The position numbers were made by a program, and so were the translations under genes. A stretch of 64,000 nt of DNA from Fructobacillus sp. EFB-N1 (GTDB taxonomy: Bacteria; Bacillota; Bacilli; Lactobacillales; Lactobacillaceae): assembly GCF_001038455.1 (NCBI RefSeq), contig NZ_LDUY01000004.1, forward strand, positions 1-64,000, given 5' to 3'. Position 1 is the first letter of the stretch; each line of letters begins with the position of its first letter. This document shows positions 51,116-60,981 of this stretch, piece after piece. The notes below the pieces were generated by a model. That model worked only from the letters and a program-made list of their open reading frames with translations, was not told the origin of the DNA and did no database searches.

Positions 51116-51967
51116 TTATTCTGCTTCATAGAGAATGGCCAAAGCGCCCATCCCCGTGTGAGTCGAGATAATTGGTGTTGCCACTGACAAAAGAATGTCA
51201 ATGTCTGGCCAAATGGCATTTAAGCGTTGGACCATTTCTTCGGCCTCATCCTTGATGCCGGTATAAGTTACCCCAATCGCCTTCATCTGCTTATAGCCCT
51301 TCATTTGCTCGATTACGCTCTCGTTGAAGGCCTTAATGGTCTTTAATCCGCGACCCTTAACCACGACATCCACTTTACCTTCCTCATCAACCTTAGCACC
51401 GACCTTAATATTCAAGAGATTACCAATCAAGCCCTGTGTCTTGGATAAGCGACCACCAGCAACCATATTGTCAAGTGAGCGGAATGACAAGAAAATGTAT
51501 GTTTGGTCTCGCGCAGTTTCCGCCACCTTCAAAACCTCTTCCAGGCTCTGACCAGCTTGTGCTGCTTTGGCTGCTGCCAAGACAACAAACGCTTCAGAGC
51601 GGTCAGCACTCAACGTATCAAAAGCATGGACATCAGCTTTTGTTAAGGCGTTTGCCTGAGCGGCGGCATTTACCGTCCCGGATAAGCCAGATGACAGGTG
51701 CAAAGATAAGACGGCTGCATCGGGATCTTCTTGATAGCATTGATCGTAAACTTCTTTAAAGGCCCCAATTGAAGGCTGTGAAGTCTGTGGCAATTGGTCG
51801 CTTTCTTGCATCTTTTCCAAGAATTCTTCAGCTGAAATGGTCACCCCATCTTGATAAATTGTGCCATCAATCTGCACGGTCAATGGGACAACTTTAATTT
51901 GGTACTGGTCAATTTCTGCTTGAGTTAACTTAGCGGCTGAATCCGTTACAATCTGTACTTTAGCCAT
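51116..51967 (-). CDS. DegV family fatty-acid-binding protein
   Basis: A 283-residue protein of the DegV fold, which carries fatty acids for the fatty acid kinase FakA in Firmicutes. Signature residues: IVTDSAAKLTQ at the start, TSQPSIGAFKEVYDQ, SLHLSSGLSGTVNAA and VAGGRLSKTQGLIGNLLNIK. The C-terminal HTGMGALAILYE is usual. It sits 15 nt downstream of folA, on the same strand. Which fatty acid it binds cannot be read. Confidence 0.92.
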   Translation of the reverse strand: MAKVQIVTDSAAKLTQAEIDQYQIKVVPLTVQIDGTIYQDGVTISAEEFLEKMQESDQLPQTSQPSIGAFKEVYDQCYQEDPDAAVLSLHLSSGLSGTVNAAAQANALTKADVHAFDTLSADRSEAFVVLAAAKAAQAGQSLEEVLKVAETARDQTYIFLSFRSLDNMVAGGRLSKTQGLIGNLLNIKVGAKVDEEGKVDVVVKGRGLKTIKAFNESVIEQMKGYKQMKAIGVTYTGIKDEAEEMVQRLNAIWPDIDILLSVATPIISTHTGMGALAILYEAE

Positions 51968-51982
51968 GGAATCGTCTCCTAC

Positions 51983-52480
51983 TTACTTCCGTTTATATGT
52001 TAAAAAGGTTAATTGATAGTCGTCATCAACAGCCTCTTGTTGCGCTGTTAACGTGAACTGGTCCAAATCAATTGGACTGACAAAAGTGTCCCCATCAAAG
52101 TCCCCTCTGACCTTTGTGACAATTAAGTCCGTCGCCATTGGCATTAATGCTGTAAAGACTTGAGCCCCACCGGCAACCGTCACGACGTGTCCCTGGCTGA
52201 TTTCATCATCAATCAAGGCTTGTAAATCTGCTAGAGAATGAACCACGGCAACCTCTTCAAAGCCGGGATCAAAATCAACTTGTCGAGTTAAAACAACCGT
52301 TTTCCGTTTTGGTAATGGACGACCAATGGCTGCCCATGTCGCACGGCCCATTACCATGGTAGAACCGACTGTTTCTTTTTTAAAGTGTTTTAAGTCCGAT
52401 GGAATCGACCATGGTAAATCGCCATCTTTACCAATTGCATGGCGGTCATCTTCCGCCCAAACCATTTTAACTGTTGCCAT
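51983..52480 (-). CDS. folA: Dihydrofolate reductase
   Basis: A 165-residue enzyme reducing dihydrofolate with NADPH. The N-terminal VWAEDDRHAIGKDGDLPWSIPSDLKHFKK contains the DHFR signature (Trp and acidic substrate contact), followed by MVMGRATWAAIGRPLPKRKTVVLTR and VAGGAQVFTALMP. Its start overlaps the cca end by 14 nt. No thyA neighbour is seen in this window. Confidence 0.95.
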   Translation of the reverse strand: MATVKMVWAEDDRHAIGKDGDLPWSIPSDLKHFKKETVGSTMVMGRATWAAIGRPLPKRKTVVLTRQVDFDPGFEEVAVVHSLADLQALIDDEISQGHVVTVAGGAQVFTALMPMATDLIVTKVRGDFDGDTFVSPIDLDQFTLTAQQEAVDDDYQLTFLTYKRK

Positions 52481-53684
52481 ATGTCTGCTCCTCTACAAGG
52501 GTGGTCAAGGCCTCTTTGGTATTGTCCACCTGGCCTAAGACGACTGCCTGTTCCATCTTCTTTAATACCACACCTAAATCAGGACCCGGCTGCGCCAAGC
52601 CGGCCGCAATCAAGTCCCCACCACTTAAAGCAAGGTCCTTCATTGAATAAATTGGCAGGCTATCATATGTCTTTTGAATGCGCTCCGTCACACTTTGGTC
52701 AACCCCCATGATTGTCAGCGTTTCAAGTAACGTCCTCACATAAGCATTGTGCTCATAAATGGCCCACCGGTCAATTTGATTGACATTGGCTAATAGCGGT
52801 CCAACAGCCAGCACGGTCTGCATCACCTCTTTCGACAATTTCCACTGCCGTAGCTGCGATTGCAAGGTCGGTCCATCAAAACCCTGTTGCCCTAAATACA
52901 AAGCCCAGACATCTTGTTCACTTTGCGGTTGTTTTCTTTCCAGCTGATTCGCAACCCTTAAAACATCGGCTTCCGTCATCAAGCCGGTTTCCCCTGGTAA
53001 ATAAGGTAAGAGTCCAGCTTCAACTAAGATTTTCAAAGCTGACCCAGCGGCCAACCCTTGCAACATTTTCTCAAATTCAACTCGAATGCGCTCAACGGCG
53101 ATTTTAGCTAAATTCGGTCCTAATTCCACCAAGGCAGCTAAAGTTTGATCTTCAATTTGAAAATCCAATTGCGCAGCAAAACGCAGGGCACGCATCATTC
53201 GCAAAGCGTCCTCTGTAAAACGTTCTTTTGCTAAACCGACCGCCCTGATTTGTCGGTTGGCCAAATCAGTCAGGCCGTCAAAATAATCAATCACTTGACC
53301 GTCTTCATCAAGGGCAAAGGCATTAATGGTAAAGTCTCGACGCTTCAAGTCCTCACTCAATGACCGCACAAACGCAACCTGATCAGGTCGACGAAAATCT
53401 GTATAAGTGGATTCCGTCCGGAAGGTCGTAATTTCATAACCTTCACCGTGATCTAAGACCATAACGGTACCGTGTTGGATACCGGTATCGACCGTCTTTT
53501 TAAAAATCTTTTTAATTTCTTCTGGGTAGGCAGAAGAAGCAATATCCACGTCGTGAATTGGCTTTCCTAAAATAATGTCGCGAACACAACCGCCAACAAA
53601 ATAAGCTTGAAAGCCGGCCCGGTTGATCTGCTTTAGAATCGGCTTGGCAGCCGTCAATTCACTTGGTAACAGTTCAAGCTTCAT
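52467..53684 (-). CDS. cca: CCA tRNA nucleotidyltransferase
   Basis: A 405-residue enzyme adding CCA to tRNA 3' ends. The class II nucleotidyltransferase motif is FVGGCVRDIILGKPIHDVDIASSAYP (Gly-Gly and catalytic Asp-x-Asp), followed by RRDFTINAFALDEDG and EDALRMMRALRFAAQLDFQIE. ATG 53684 is used because GGAGGTG precedes it; the upstream GTG would leave no room. A helical C-terminal tail completes the fold. The gene is translationally coupled to folA. Confidence 0.95.
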   Translation of the reverse strand: MKLELLPSELTAAKPILKQINRAGFQAYFVGGCVRDIILGKPIHDVDIASSAYPEEIKKIFKKTVDTGIQHGTVMVLDHGEGYEITTFRTESTYTDFRRPDQVAFVRSLSEDLKRRDFTINAFALDEDGQVIDYFDGLTDLANRQIRAVGLAKERFTEDALRMMRALRFAAQLDFQIEDQTLAALVELGPNLAKIAVERIRVEFEKMLQGLAAGSALKILVEAGLLPYLPGETGLMTEADVLRVANQLERKQPQSEQDVWALYLGQQGFDGPTLQSQLRQWKLSKEVMQTVLAVGPLLANVNQIDRWAIYEHNAYVRTLLETLTIMGVDQSVTERIQKTYDSLPIYSMKDLALSGGDLIAAGLAQPGPDLGVVLKKMEQAVVLGQVDNTKEALTTLVEEQTYGNS

Positions 53685-53774
53685 CGCCACCTCCTTCTAA
53701 TCATTTACTATTCATCTAATCTTAGCAAGATTTTACCCTGAATGCACGAAACAAAGGGATTTCCATTCATTTTT

Positions 53775-55040
53775 TTAATCAAGCGACAGGTCAGCCAAAC
53801 GGTCGGCTAATTCAAAGTTGTCTGGATCGAGATCAACAGCCTTTTCTAAGGCAGTCAGTTCCTCTTTTCGTCGACCAACTTCGTGATACCAATCAGCGAG
53901 GTCGTGCCAAAAATCAGGATCCGCCGGGTAATCAACCTGCGCGGCCTGCCATTGTTCCGCTGCCTTGTCTTCTTCTTCCTTGGCATGGTAAGCCCGCGCC
54001 AAGTCCCAGCTAAAGCGTGGGTCAACTAAGTCTAATTCTTGGGCTGCACCAATGGTTTCAATGACGGCATCGTAGTCGTGCCGAGCCAAATAGAGGTCAG
54101 CTAAAGCACTATAAGTTGCTAAGTCCTGGTCATCTAGGGCAAGCGCCTGATTGAAATCTTCTTTCGCCTGGTCGTACTGACCCAATTTAAAGGCTAAGAG
54201 CCCGGCTTGGCGATACAAAACCGGGTTAGTTTGATCATACGACAGCCCCAAACGATAAGTCTTTTCCGCTTGGTCAAGGTCATTAATCCGTTCATAGAGT
54301 TGTCCAAGAAGTGGGTAAACAGAAGTGTACTGTGGGTCTGCCGCCAAAATATCTTCAAAGAGTGGTAAGGCATCCTCGTCAGCCTTCTTCTCGACATACA
54401 AGAAAGACAGTTGGAACTTGGTGTCAATCGTCAAGTCAATCGGCTTAATCTGTTCAAGGTAGGCAATGGCGTTATCCACGTTTCCAATTGCTGCATAGGC
54501 CGTTCCAATTCGAGCAGCCATATCAACCTTAGCAATCCGTCTTTGACCGGCTAACAAGAGTTGGCGATAACCGCGAATAGCCTGGTGGTACTGACCGGTC
54601 GTAAAGTAAAATTCAGCCAAGGCAAAGGTTACCACCGGCTCATCGGGTGCCAGCTGTGATGCCTTTTCCAGGGCATATTCTGCCGACTCACTTAAACCTT
54701 CTGATTGATACAAGTCCGCTTTAACCAGCAAGGCTTGCAAATAGGCCGGCGAATTCTCTGAAATTTGGGCTAAGTAGTCCTGCGCCAAATCCAAGTCGTT
54801 TTCTTCAATCGCTAATTCCGCCAAAGCCGTCTTCAAGTCACCCTCATCAGGATATTTGGCCAGCAGGTGTAAGTAAGCTTTCTTGGACTCTTCGACAAAA
54901 CCAATGGCATAGAGATCTTCAGCCAGTGAATAAACCAAATCATCTTCATCTTCGGCTAGTGATTTTTGAAAGGCTTTCTGTGCTTGGTCCATTTGTCCCA
55001 AGCGAATAGCAGCCATCATTTCTTCTGCATAATTAGTCAA
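53775..55040 (-). CDS. TPR-repeat protein (YpiA-like)
   Basis: A 421-residue protein built of about eleven tetratricopeptide repeats, for example AEKTYRLGLSYDQTNPVLYRQAGLLAFKLGQYDQAKEDFNQAL and the closing RKEELTALEKAVDLDPDNFELADRLADLSLD. It is acidic, soluble and has no signal peptide. Proteins of this sort (YpiA) act as scaffolds; the partner is not known. It is the gene upstream of cca in the same orientation. Confidence 0.85.
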   Translation of the reverse strand: MTNYAEEMMAAIRLGQMDQAQKAFQKSLAEDEDDLVYSLAEDLYAIGFVEESKKAYLHLLAKYPDEGDLKTALAELAIEENDLDLAQDYLAQISENSPAYLQALLVKADLYQSEGLSESAEYALEKASQLAPDEPVVTFALAEFYFTTGQYHQAIRGYRQLLLAGQRRIAKVDMAARIGTAYAAIGNVDNAIAYLEQIKPIDLTIDTKFQLSFLYVEKKADEDALPLFEDILAADPQYTSVYPLLGQLYERINDLDQAEKTYRLGLSYDQTNPVLYRQAGLLAFKLGQYDQAKEDFNQALALDDQDLATYSALADLYLARHDYDAVIETIGAAQELDLVDPRFSWDLARAYHAKEEEDKAAEQWQAAQVDYPADPDFWHDLADWYHEVGRRKEELTALEKAVDLDPDNFELADRLADLSLD

Positions 55041-55236
55041 TTTTTTAATCGCCTTTCCAAACGCTTTTTGCGTAAATGTTCTCTTCTATTTTACTAAATC
55101 AGCCTTTGAAACACAAAAAGCCTTCTTTGTAAAATAATAGTAATACTCAAATAGACCAATTTGTGTTATTATTGTCTGGAGTTTTTTCATAAGCAATTTC
55201 TGGGAATTAGATAAATTCTAAAAGGAGGTCTTCAGG

Positions 55237-55788
55237 ATGTACTCATTAACAAAAAAGCGTTGGCAAGCAATTCACAATCGAGATGCAGACTATAACGGTA
55301 GCTTTATCTACGGTGTCACAACCGATAAGCGGGTTTGTTGTCCCTCATGCGTCCATGGTAGTGAAACCCACCCTGAAGATATTCAAATTTTCAAAACAAA
55401 TGACGAGGCATTATTTGAGGGCTTCCGCCCCTGCTCTGATTGTCAACCATTTGGCGAACTATCCGATAAGGCTGATTTAGTCTTCCGGGTGAAAGAATAC
55501 CTGTCAGCCAATTATAAGAATCGAATTACACTCGAGTCCTTGAGCGAAGACTTTTCTGTCTCATCCGGTATCCTACACCGAGCCTTTATGACCGTAGCCG
55601 AAGAGAGCCCACAAAGCTATCTTCTACGAGTGCGGATGTTCCATGCCAAGAAGCTACTTAAAGATGGCAAAGACTCTGTTGCCCTCGTTGGCCTCAAGGT
55701 TGGCATCCCCAACCTCTCATACTTCAACACCGTCTTCAAGCAAGAAGCCGGTGTGACGGCCGTTCAATACCGCAAGCAAAGCAAATAA
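55237..55788 (+). CDS. adaA: AdaA-like methylphosphotriester methyltransferase/AraC-type regulator
   Basis: A 183-residue two-domain protein. The N-terminal Ada zinc domain (about 1-75) has the ligand and acceptor Cys residues CCPSCVHG and FRPCSDCQP; methyl transfer to one Cys converts it to a transcription activator for alkylation repair. The C-terminal part (90-183) is an AraC-type helix-turn-helix: RITLESLSEDFSVSSGILHRAF and VALVGLKVGIPNLSYFNTVFKQEAG. AAAGGAGG lies 9 nt before ATG. No alkyltransferase (ogt/adaB) is adjacent, so its targets are elsewhere. Confidence 0.88.
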   Translation: MYSLTKKRWQAIHNRDADYNGSFIYGVTTDKRVCCPSCVHGSETHPEDIQIFKTNDEALFEGFRPCSDCQPFGELSDKADLVFRVKEYLSANYKNRITLESLSEDFSVSSGILHRAFMTVAEESPQSYLLRVRMFHAKKLLKDGKDSVALVGLKVGIPNLSYFNTVFKQEAGVTAVQYRKQSK

Positions 55789-55821
55789 ACTTGCCAATCC
55801 AAGTTCATTAAGATACAGTAG

Positions 55822-55849
55822 ACAGCGAAACCAACTTTCGCTGTTTTTT
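55822..55849 (+). terminator. Intrinsic terminator of adaA
   Basis: ACAGCGAAA / TTTCGCTGT around CCAAC followed by T8; it ends 10 nt before the next ribosome site. Confidence 0.85.
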
Positions 55850-55868
55850 TTGTACAAGGAGGAACTAG

Positions 55869-56654
55869 ATGTTTAACGATTTGAACAAAAAGGTTGCCGT
55901 GATTACCGGCGGCTCAAAGGGTATTGGTAACGCGATCGCGTTGCGCTTTGCTCAAGAAAAGATGAACGTTGTCATTAACTACCATTCTGACGAAGCCGGG
56001 GCACAAGCGGCAGTCGACGAGATTCGAGAAAATGGTGGCGATGCTGTTGCCGTCAAGGCTGACGTTTCAACTGAAACCGGCGTCAAGGCCCTTTTACAGG
56101 CTGCGATTGATAACTTTGGCGGTTTGGATGTTTGGGTCAACAATGCCGGAATGGAAATTCAAACACCAACCCACAAAATCACACTTGAGGAATGGAATAA
56201 AGTCATTGGCATTAACATGACCGGTGTGTTCCTTGGGGCAAAGGAAGCCCTCAACTACTGGTTGGACAATGACCGGACTGGTAACATCATCAATATGTCT
56301 TCCGTCCACCAACAAATTCCTTGGCCAACCTTTGCTTCCTATGCAACTGCTAAGGGTGGCGTCAAGCTCTTTACCGAAACGATAGCCATGGAATATGCGC
56401 CAAAGGGTATTCGCGTCAACAATATCGCTCCCGGTGCCATTAACACACCGATTAATGCGGAAAAATTTGCCGACAAGGCCCAATACGAGCAAACGCAATC
56501 AATGATTCCAATGTTAAAGATTGGCGATCCCGAAGATGTGGCCGATGCCGCCGTTTGGCTAGCATCCGATCAAGCCAAGTACGTGACTGGTACGACCCTC
56601 TTTGTTGATGGGGGGATGACCCTTTATGCTGCCTTCCAAGATGGTAAGGGATAA
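55869..56654 (+). CDS. Glucose 1-dehydrogenase-like short-chain dehydrogenase
   Basis: A 261-residue classical SDR. NAD(P) motif TGGSKGIGNAIA (residues about 13-24), NNAG at about 90, the catalytic Ser in INMSSVHQQIPWPTFASYATAKGG with YxxxK (Tyr158/Lys162 region), and NNIAPGAINTPIN. The C-terminal VTGTTLFVDGGMTLY is typical. Best match in type is glucose 1-dehydrogenase (Gdh, NAD(P)-dependent) of Bacillus, but related SDRs act on other alcohols. AAGGAGGAA precedes ATG. It lies alone between two terminators. Confidence 0.88.
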   Translation: MFNDLNKKVAVITGGSKGIGNAIALRFAQEKMNVVINYHSDEAGAQAAVDEIRENGGDAVAVKADVSTETGVKALLQAAIDNFGGLDVWVNNAGMEIQTPTHKITLEEWNKVIGINMTGVFLGAKEALNYWLDNDRTGNIINMSSVHQQIPWPTFASYATAKGGVKLFTETIAMEYAPKGIRVNNIAPGAINTPINAEKFADKAQYEQTQSMIPMLKIGDPEDVADAAVWLASDQAKYVTGTTLFVDGGMTLYAAFQDGKG

Positions 56655-56671
56655 TTTTTAAAAAGCATACT

Positions 56672-56708
56672 AAAAGGAGTTCTTCTACTTAGGAGAACTC
56701 CTTTTTTC
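56672..56708. terminator. Bidirectional terminator
   Basis: AAAAGGAGTTCT / AGAACTCCTTTTTT with a short loop containing AGG, between the SDR gene and the convergent kinase gene. Confidence 0.85.
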
Positions 56709-56744
56709 TATCAAAAAAATCAGTAAAGGGTTAACTAACCCGCT

Positions 56745-57560
56745 TTATTTCGACCACTTGGCACCAATCTGAAAGACGTTGCCATCCGTTCGACTGTCAT
56801 TCAGACGATATCCCTGCTGAATGCTTTGATGAACAAAAAACTGACTTTGCTCAACTGCTTGTTGCAAGTTCTCACCCAAGGCTAATTTGGCCGTAATTGC
56901 TGCCGCTAAGGTACAACCGGCGCCATTAACAAAGGCATCCTCGCCTAAGGCTGGTTGTGTGAAATAACTAATTTGGCCTGACACTGCCAGCAAATCCAGG
57001 GCTTTTTCATCCACAAATCCCTGGCCGCCCTTTAAAAATACGGCAGTGTGAGCTCGTTCACTGATTTTTTGTGCTAATTCTGCCAAATCACTCGACGTTT
57101 TCGCCAAGGCGTTAGCTCGCTCTGCCAACGCTAATCCCTCATTTAAATTCGGTGTCGTGACCGTTGCCAGTGGCAATAGGCGGTCCAAGTATTCTTGGAC
57201 CAGCGCTTTGTTTTCGGCCAAGTGGCCTTCCTTCAAGGCCAATACAGGGTCAACCACGATTGGACCAGCATAATCTTGTAAGAAGGACACCACCCGCTCC
57301 AATTGCTTGACCGACGTTAACATCCCCACCTTAATGGCGGCAAAGTCTTCGACCTGGGATAAAGACTTTAATTGCTGGTCAAAAACCTCGTCAGGCACGG
57401 GAAAGACCGCCACATTACTGGGCTGAATACTGACAATACTCGTAATCACCGAAAATCCAGCCAAGCCAGCCTCGGCAAAGGTGGCCAAATCAGCCTGCAG
57501 GCCTCCACCGGCTAGCGAGTCAGATCCCGCAATGGTTAAAACTTTCTTACTTGTAGCCAT
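56745..57560 (-). CDS. Pyridoxine/hydroxymethylpyrimidine kinase (PdxK/ThiD family)
   Basis: A 271-residue ribokinase-like enzyme. The ThiD-type opening TIAGSDSLAGGGLQADLATFAE (residues 9-30) binds the pyrimidine/pyridoxal ring, IVVDPVLALKEG follows, and the ATP/catalytic loop is GEDAFVNGAGCTLAAAITAKLA with a catalytic residue in NGAGC (usual Asp of GxGD replaced by Cys, as in pyridoxal kinases of Firmicutes). This feature favours PdxK (pyridoxal kinase); ThiD remains possible. ATG 57560 follows AAGGTGG. Single gene. Confidence 0.85.
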   Translation of the reverse strand: MATSKKVLTIAGSDSLAGGGLQADLATFAEAGLAGFSVITSIVSIQPSNVAVFPVPDEVFDQQLKSLSQVEDFAAIKVGMLTSVKQLERVVSFLQDYAGPIVVDPVLALKEGHLAENKALVQEYLDRLLPLATVTTPNLNEGLALAERANALAKTSSDLAELAQKISERAHTAVFLKGGQGFVDEKALDLLAVSGQISYFTQPALGEDAFVNGAGCTLAAAITAKLALGENLQQAVEQSQFFVHQSIQQGYRLNDSRTDGNVFQIGAKWSK

Positions 57561-57587
57561 ACAGCCACCTTTCTTACTCATTTCTCA

Positions 57588-57654
57588 AAAAAAGCCGTCC
57601 TTAGTGATATGAACCCCAAAATCAGGACATATCATTAGCGGCGGCTTTTCAAAA
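57588..57654 (-). terminator. Long hairpin terminator of topA
   Basis: On the minus strand AAAAGCCG...ATGATATG pairs with CATATCA...CGGCTTTTTTT, a long interrupted stem beginning 7 nt after the topA stop. Confidence 0.75.
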
Positions 57655-57660
57655 ATTCTT

Positions 57661-59817
57661 TTACTTCGCTTCACTCGTTTTTTTCTTCGCGGGTACTTTT
57701 TTCTTAGTCTTAGTGGCGACCGAACCGCTGGCCTCCTGGTCTTCACCAGTTGCGCTAACAACCTTGTCGTCTACTTGATTTGGATCCTTTGGCTTATCCC
57801 ATGAGACAAAGTCACAGTCAGGATAGCGAGAGCAACCATAAAACTTTCGGCCACGCTTGGTTTTGCGTTCCACAACTTGTCCCTTACCACACTTTGGACA
57901 AGTGATACCGATTTCTTGCACAATCGCCTTTGTATTCCGACAGTCTGGGAAGCGAGAGCAAGCATAGAACTTACCATAGCGACCCATCTTAATCACCATT
58001 GGTGCGCCACAGACTTCACAGTCCATGCCTGCCAATTCATCGTGCATCGTAATTTTTTCCAAGGTCTCCTCAGCGGACTGAACTTCCTTAGAAAATGGCT
58101 TGTAAAATTCATCGACGACCGGGACCCACTTCTTATCACCGACTTCAATTTCATCCAGTGAATGCTCAACCTGGGCCGTAAACTTGGTATCGGTAATATC
58201 TGGGAACTTATCCTCAACAATTGTTTGGACAATTTCACCTAATTCAGTGGGCACAAATTTCCGTGCATCCACCCGAACATAGTTCCGTCGCTGAATGGTA
58301 TCCAACGTTGGCGCATAAGTCGAAGGACGACCAACACCGTTTTCTTCCAGAGCCTTAATCAAAGCCGCTTCAGTATAGCGGGCTGGCGGCATCGTGAAGT
58401 GCTGTTCGGGGTTTGTCTTCGCCAAGTCGACTTCATCCCCCTCTGCCAAATCAGGTAAAAGGTTATCTTTTTCTTTAGCAGCCGGATAAGCCTTGGTAAA
58501 TCCAGCAAACTTGGTCTTTGATCCATTGGCATGGAATAAGACACCATTTTGCTCAACCGTCACTGCTAAGGTATCCAAAATTTCTGGCGTCATCAAAGAT
58601 GCAACAAAGCGCGACCAAATCAGGGAATACAGCTTGAATTGGTCAGGAGTTAGCTTATCCTTAATCGACGCTGGTGTCTTCGTGACATCCGTTGGACGGA
58701 TTGCTTCGTGGGCATCTTGGGCCCCTTCTTGCGGCGTCCCGGCAATGGGCTTATGGCTTGAATATTCCTCGCCCCACTCGTCATGAATATACTGGGCAGC
58801 GGCATTCTTCGCCACGGCTGAAAGTCGGGTCGAATCCGTACGCATATAGGTAATTAACCCAACTTGACCGAGGCCACGCCCTAAGTTAATTCCTTCGTAA
58901 AGCTGCTGAGCCGTCATCATCGTCTTCCGTGTTCGGAACTTCAACTGGGTGTTGGCCGCTTGTTGCATGGTTGACGTTGTAAATGGTGGCTGTGGTTGCC
59001 GCTTTCTTTCCTTGGCCTTGACTTCTGATACCTGGAAGGGCTTTTTCAAGTCCAAATCAGCCATGACCGCTTGGACGGCAGCGTTATCAGGTAACGGTTG
59101 TTTCTTACCAGCAAAGCCATAGAAGCTCGCCTTAAACTTCGACTTGCCCTTCTTGAATTCGGAATCCAGTGTCCAGTATTCCTCTGGTTGGAAAGCCTGA
59201 ATTTGGCGTTCTCTGGCAATAATCAAACCGAGGGCAACTGATTGTACTCGGCCGGCTGACAAGCCACGCTTAACCGTCTTCCACAACACTGGTGAAATTG
59301 AGTAACCCACTAACCGGTCGATAATCCGCCGAGCCTGCTGAGCATCAACTAAGTCTTGGTTAATGGTCCGTGGTTCCTTGAAGGCATTTTTAATCGTATC
59401 CTTCGTGATTTCGTTAAAGACCACTCGGTTCTTTTGTTCTGGATCAAGGCCCAAAATATGCTGTAAATGCCAGGCAATCGCCTCTCCTTCGCGATCCGGA
59501 TCGGATGCGAGATAGACTTGCTTGGCAGCCTTAGCAGCTTTTTTCAGGTCCTTAATCACCGGACCCTTACCGCGAATATTAATGTACTTTGGTTCGTAAT
59601 CCTGGTCAACATCAACACCCAATGTTGACTTAGGGAGGTCGCGGACATGGCCAATCGAGGCAACAACTTGATAAGTCGAGCCAAGATATTTTTCAATTGT
59701 CTTGGCCTTTGACGGACTCTCGACAATCACTAATTTTTTACTTGTTTTCTTCTTACTCTTTTTCTTTGGAGCAGTTGTTTTCTTGGTCTTTGCTTCTACC
59801 AACGTGTGATTCCCCAT
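57661..59817 (-). CDS. topA: DNA topoisomerase I
   Basis: A 718-residue type IA enzyme relaxing negative supercoils. Toprim domain: [19 protein letters not shown] and [15 protein letters not shown]; active-site Tyr in [14 protein letters not shown]; core [18 protein letters not shown]. Two C-terminal zinc modules, CEVCGAPM...CSRFPDC and CPKCGKGQ...CSRYPDC, are followed by a Lys-rich tail ([13 protein letters not shown]). A second Lys-rich stretch sits at the N-terminus. The start is not sure: ATG 59817 has a poor ribosome site, and TTG 59802 with GGGGA ahead is an alternative. It is downstream of dprA in the conserved dprA-topA order. Confidence 0.94.
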   Translation of the reverse strand: MGNHTLVEAKTKKTTAPKKKSKKKTSKKLVIVESPSKAKTIEKYLGSTYQVVASIGHVRDLPKSTLGVDVDQDYEPKYINIRGKGPVIKDLKKAAKAAKQVYLASDPDREGEAIAWHLQHILGLDPEQKNRVVFNEITKDTIKNAFKEPRTINQDLVDAQQARRIIDRLVGYSISPVLWKTVKRGLSAGRVQSVALGLIIARERQIQAFQPEEYWTLDSEFKKGKSKFKASFYGFAGKKQPLPDNAAVQAVMADLDLKKPFQVSEVKAKERKRQPQPPFTTSTMQQAANTQLKFRTRKTMMTAQQLYEGINLGRGLGQVGLITYMRTDSTRLSAVAKNAAAQYIHDEWGEEYSSHKPIAGTPQEGAQDAHEAIRPTDVTKTPASIKDKLTPDQFKLYSLIWSRFVASLMTPEILDTLAVTVEQNGVLFHANGSKTKFAGFTKAYPAAKEKDNLLPDLAEGDEVDLAKTNPEQHFTMPPARYTEAALIKALEENGVGRPSTYAPTLDTIQRRNYVRVDARKFVPTELGEIVQTIVEDKFPDITDTKFTAQVEHSLDEIEVGDKKWVPVVDEFYKPFSKEVQSAEETLEKITMHDELAGMDCEVCGAPMVIKMGRYGKFYACSRFPDCRNTKAIVQEIGITCPKCGKGQVVERKTKRGRKFYGCSRYPDCDFVSWDKPKDPNQVDDKVVSATGEDQEASGSVATKTKKKVPAKKKTSEAK

Positions 59818-59985
59818 TTTTCTAAAGCTACTTGATTGGCGACAAAGGTGATTATTTTGAATCAATAATCACGTTTATCACCCAAAAGCAAGCTTTCCTT
59901 TTGGTTTAACTCTCCCATCATACCAGTCAAAGCTACGCTTTGGCAAGACGGGTGGAATCATTTTCCTACTATATAATGCAAATTT

Positions 59986-60864
59986 TTAAGTCAAACATGA
60001 AACCGCTTTAATGATATCACTGCTCGTTAAGACTGGCAACGCACCGGCCTGAATTAATTCATTTGGCCCGACCGACAGGGGCGCATTAATCGGACCAGGA
60101 ACCGATAAAACCTGTCGATTTTCTTGTAACGCTAAATTAGCAGTAATCAGCGACCCGGAATGGTGCTTGACCTCAATCACTAACGTGGCACTCGAAAGGC
60201 CCGCAATAATTCGATTGCGGTCTGGAAAGTGGCTTCTCAATGGCAAGGACCCTACTGGGTATTCCGACAACAATAACCCCTGCTGACCAACCTGTTCTTG
60301 CAGTAAACGGTGATTTGCTGGATATGCCCGGTCCAACCCTGTGCCAATGACCGCCACCGGAACACCCCCATAATGAAAAGTCATCTGATGGGCCATCACA
60401 TCAATCCCCTTCGCCAACCCCGAGACAACGCTAATTCCTGCCTTGACCACATCCGGCAACAATTGCCGTAGGGACGCTAGCCCATAAGAACTGGCATCCC
60501 TCGCCCCAACTACTGCCAGTGATGGCAAAGCCAACGCCCTTAAGTCGCCCTGGTAAAAGAGAACTAATGGTGGCTGATAAATCTCACTGAGCCGTTTTGG
60601 ATAATATTTGTCAAAATAGGTTAACCAGTCCCCCTGGTATGCCAAGGCCTTATTCAATGACCACTCATAACTCGCCTGAATCTGCCGATGTGGTTGTGAC
60701 CCAGGCTCCAAACCAAGAACAAGGGCTAACGTTAAAAAGGGCCAGGGATAGGGTCCCTGCTCTGGATTGCCTTGTTGATTTAAGGCGGCAATCACTTTAG
60801 CCTCCTTGGCCTTACCCACTCCAGGCGTTAGGTGCAGTGCTAACAAAAATTGCTTTAAATTCAT
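59986..60864 (-). CDS. dprA: DNA-processing protein DprA
   Basis: A 292-residue protein that receives incoming single-stranded DNA and loads RecA during natural transformation. The Rossmann-like core has LAVVGARDASSYGL, VVSGLAKGIDVMAHQ, VAVIGTGLDRAYPANHRLL, YPVGSLPLRSHFPDRNRIIAGLS and GSLITANLALQENRQVLSVPGPI. A short C-terminal region follows (no winged helix). ATG 60864 follows AAGGAGG. The presence of DprA does not prove competence; no com genes are seen in the window. Confidence 0.93.
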   Translation of the reverse strand: MNLKQFLLALHLTPGVGKAKEAKVIAALNQQGNPEQGPYPWPFLTLALVLGLEPGSQPHRQIQASYEWSLNKALAYQGDWLTYFDKYYPKRLSEIYQPPLVLFYQGDLRALALPSLAVVGARDASSYGLASLRQLLPDVVKAGISVVSGLAKGIDVMAHQMTFHYGGVPVAVIGTGLDRAYPANHRLLQEQVGQQGLLLSEYPVGSLPLRSHFPDRNRIIAGLSSATLVIEVKHHSGSLITANLALQENRQVLSVPGPINAPLSVGPNELIQAGALPVLTSSDIIKAVSCLT

Positions 60865-60952
60865 CAAATTCCTCCTTCCTTTTAGCATCATTAGACGGAA
60901 ACAAGGAGGACCAATGATTATTCCAAACCAAAAAATAGTCTTAGCAACCCCA

Positions 60953-60981
60953 ATAAAAAAACAGGGCCTTAGCCCTGTCCT
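60953..60981 (-). terminator. Intrinsic terminator of the ABC-F gene
   Basis: ACAGGGC / GCCCTGTTTTTTT with a TAAG loop on the minus strand, overlapping the last codons of the ABC-F gene. Confidence 0.85.

Noticed and set aside
56728-56742. GGGTTA-AC-TAACCC palindrome as an operator
   Set aside because: It lies downstream of convergent genes, beside a terminator, where an operator has no obvious role.
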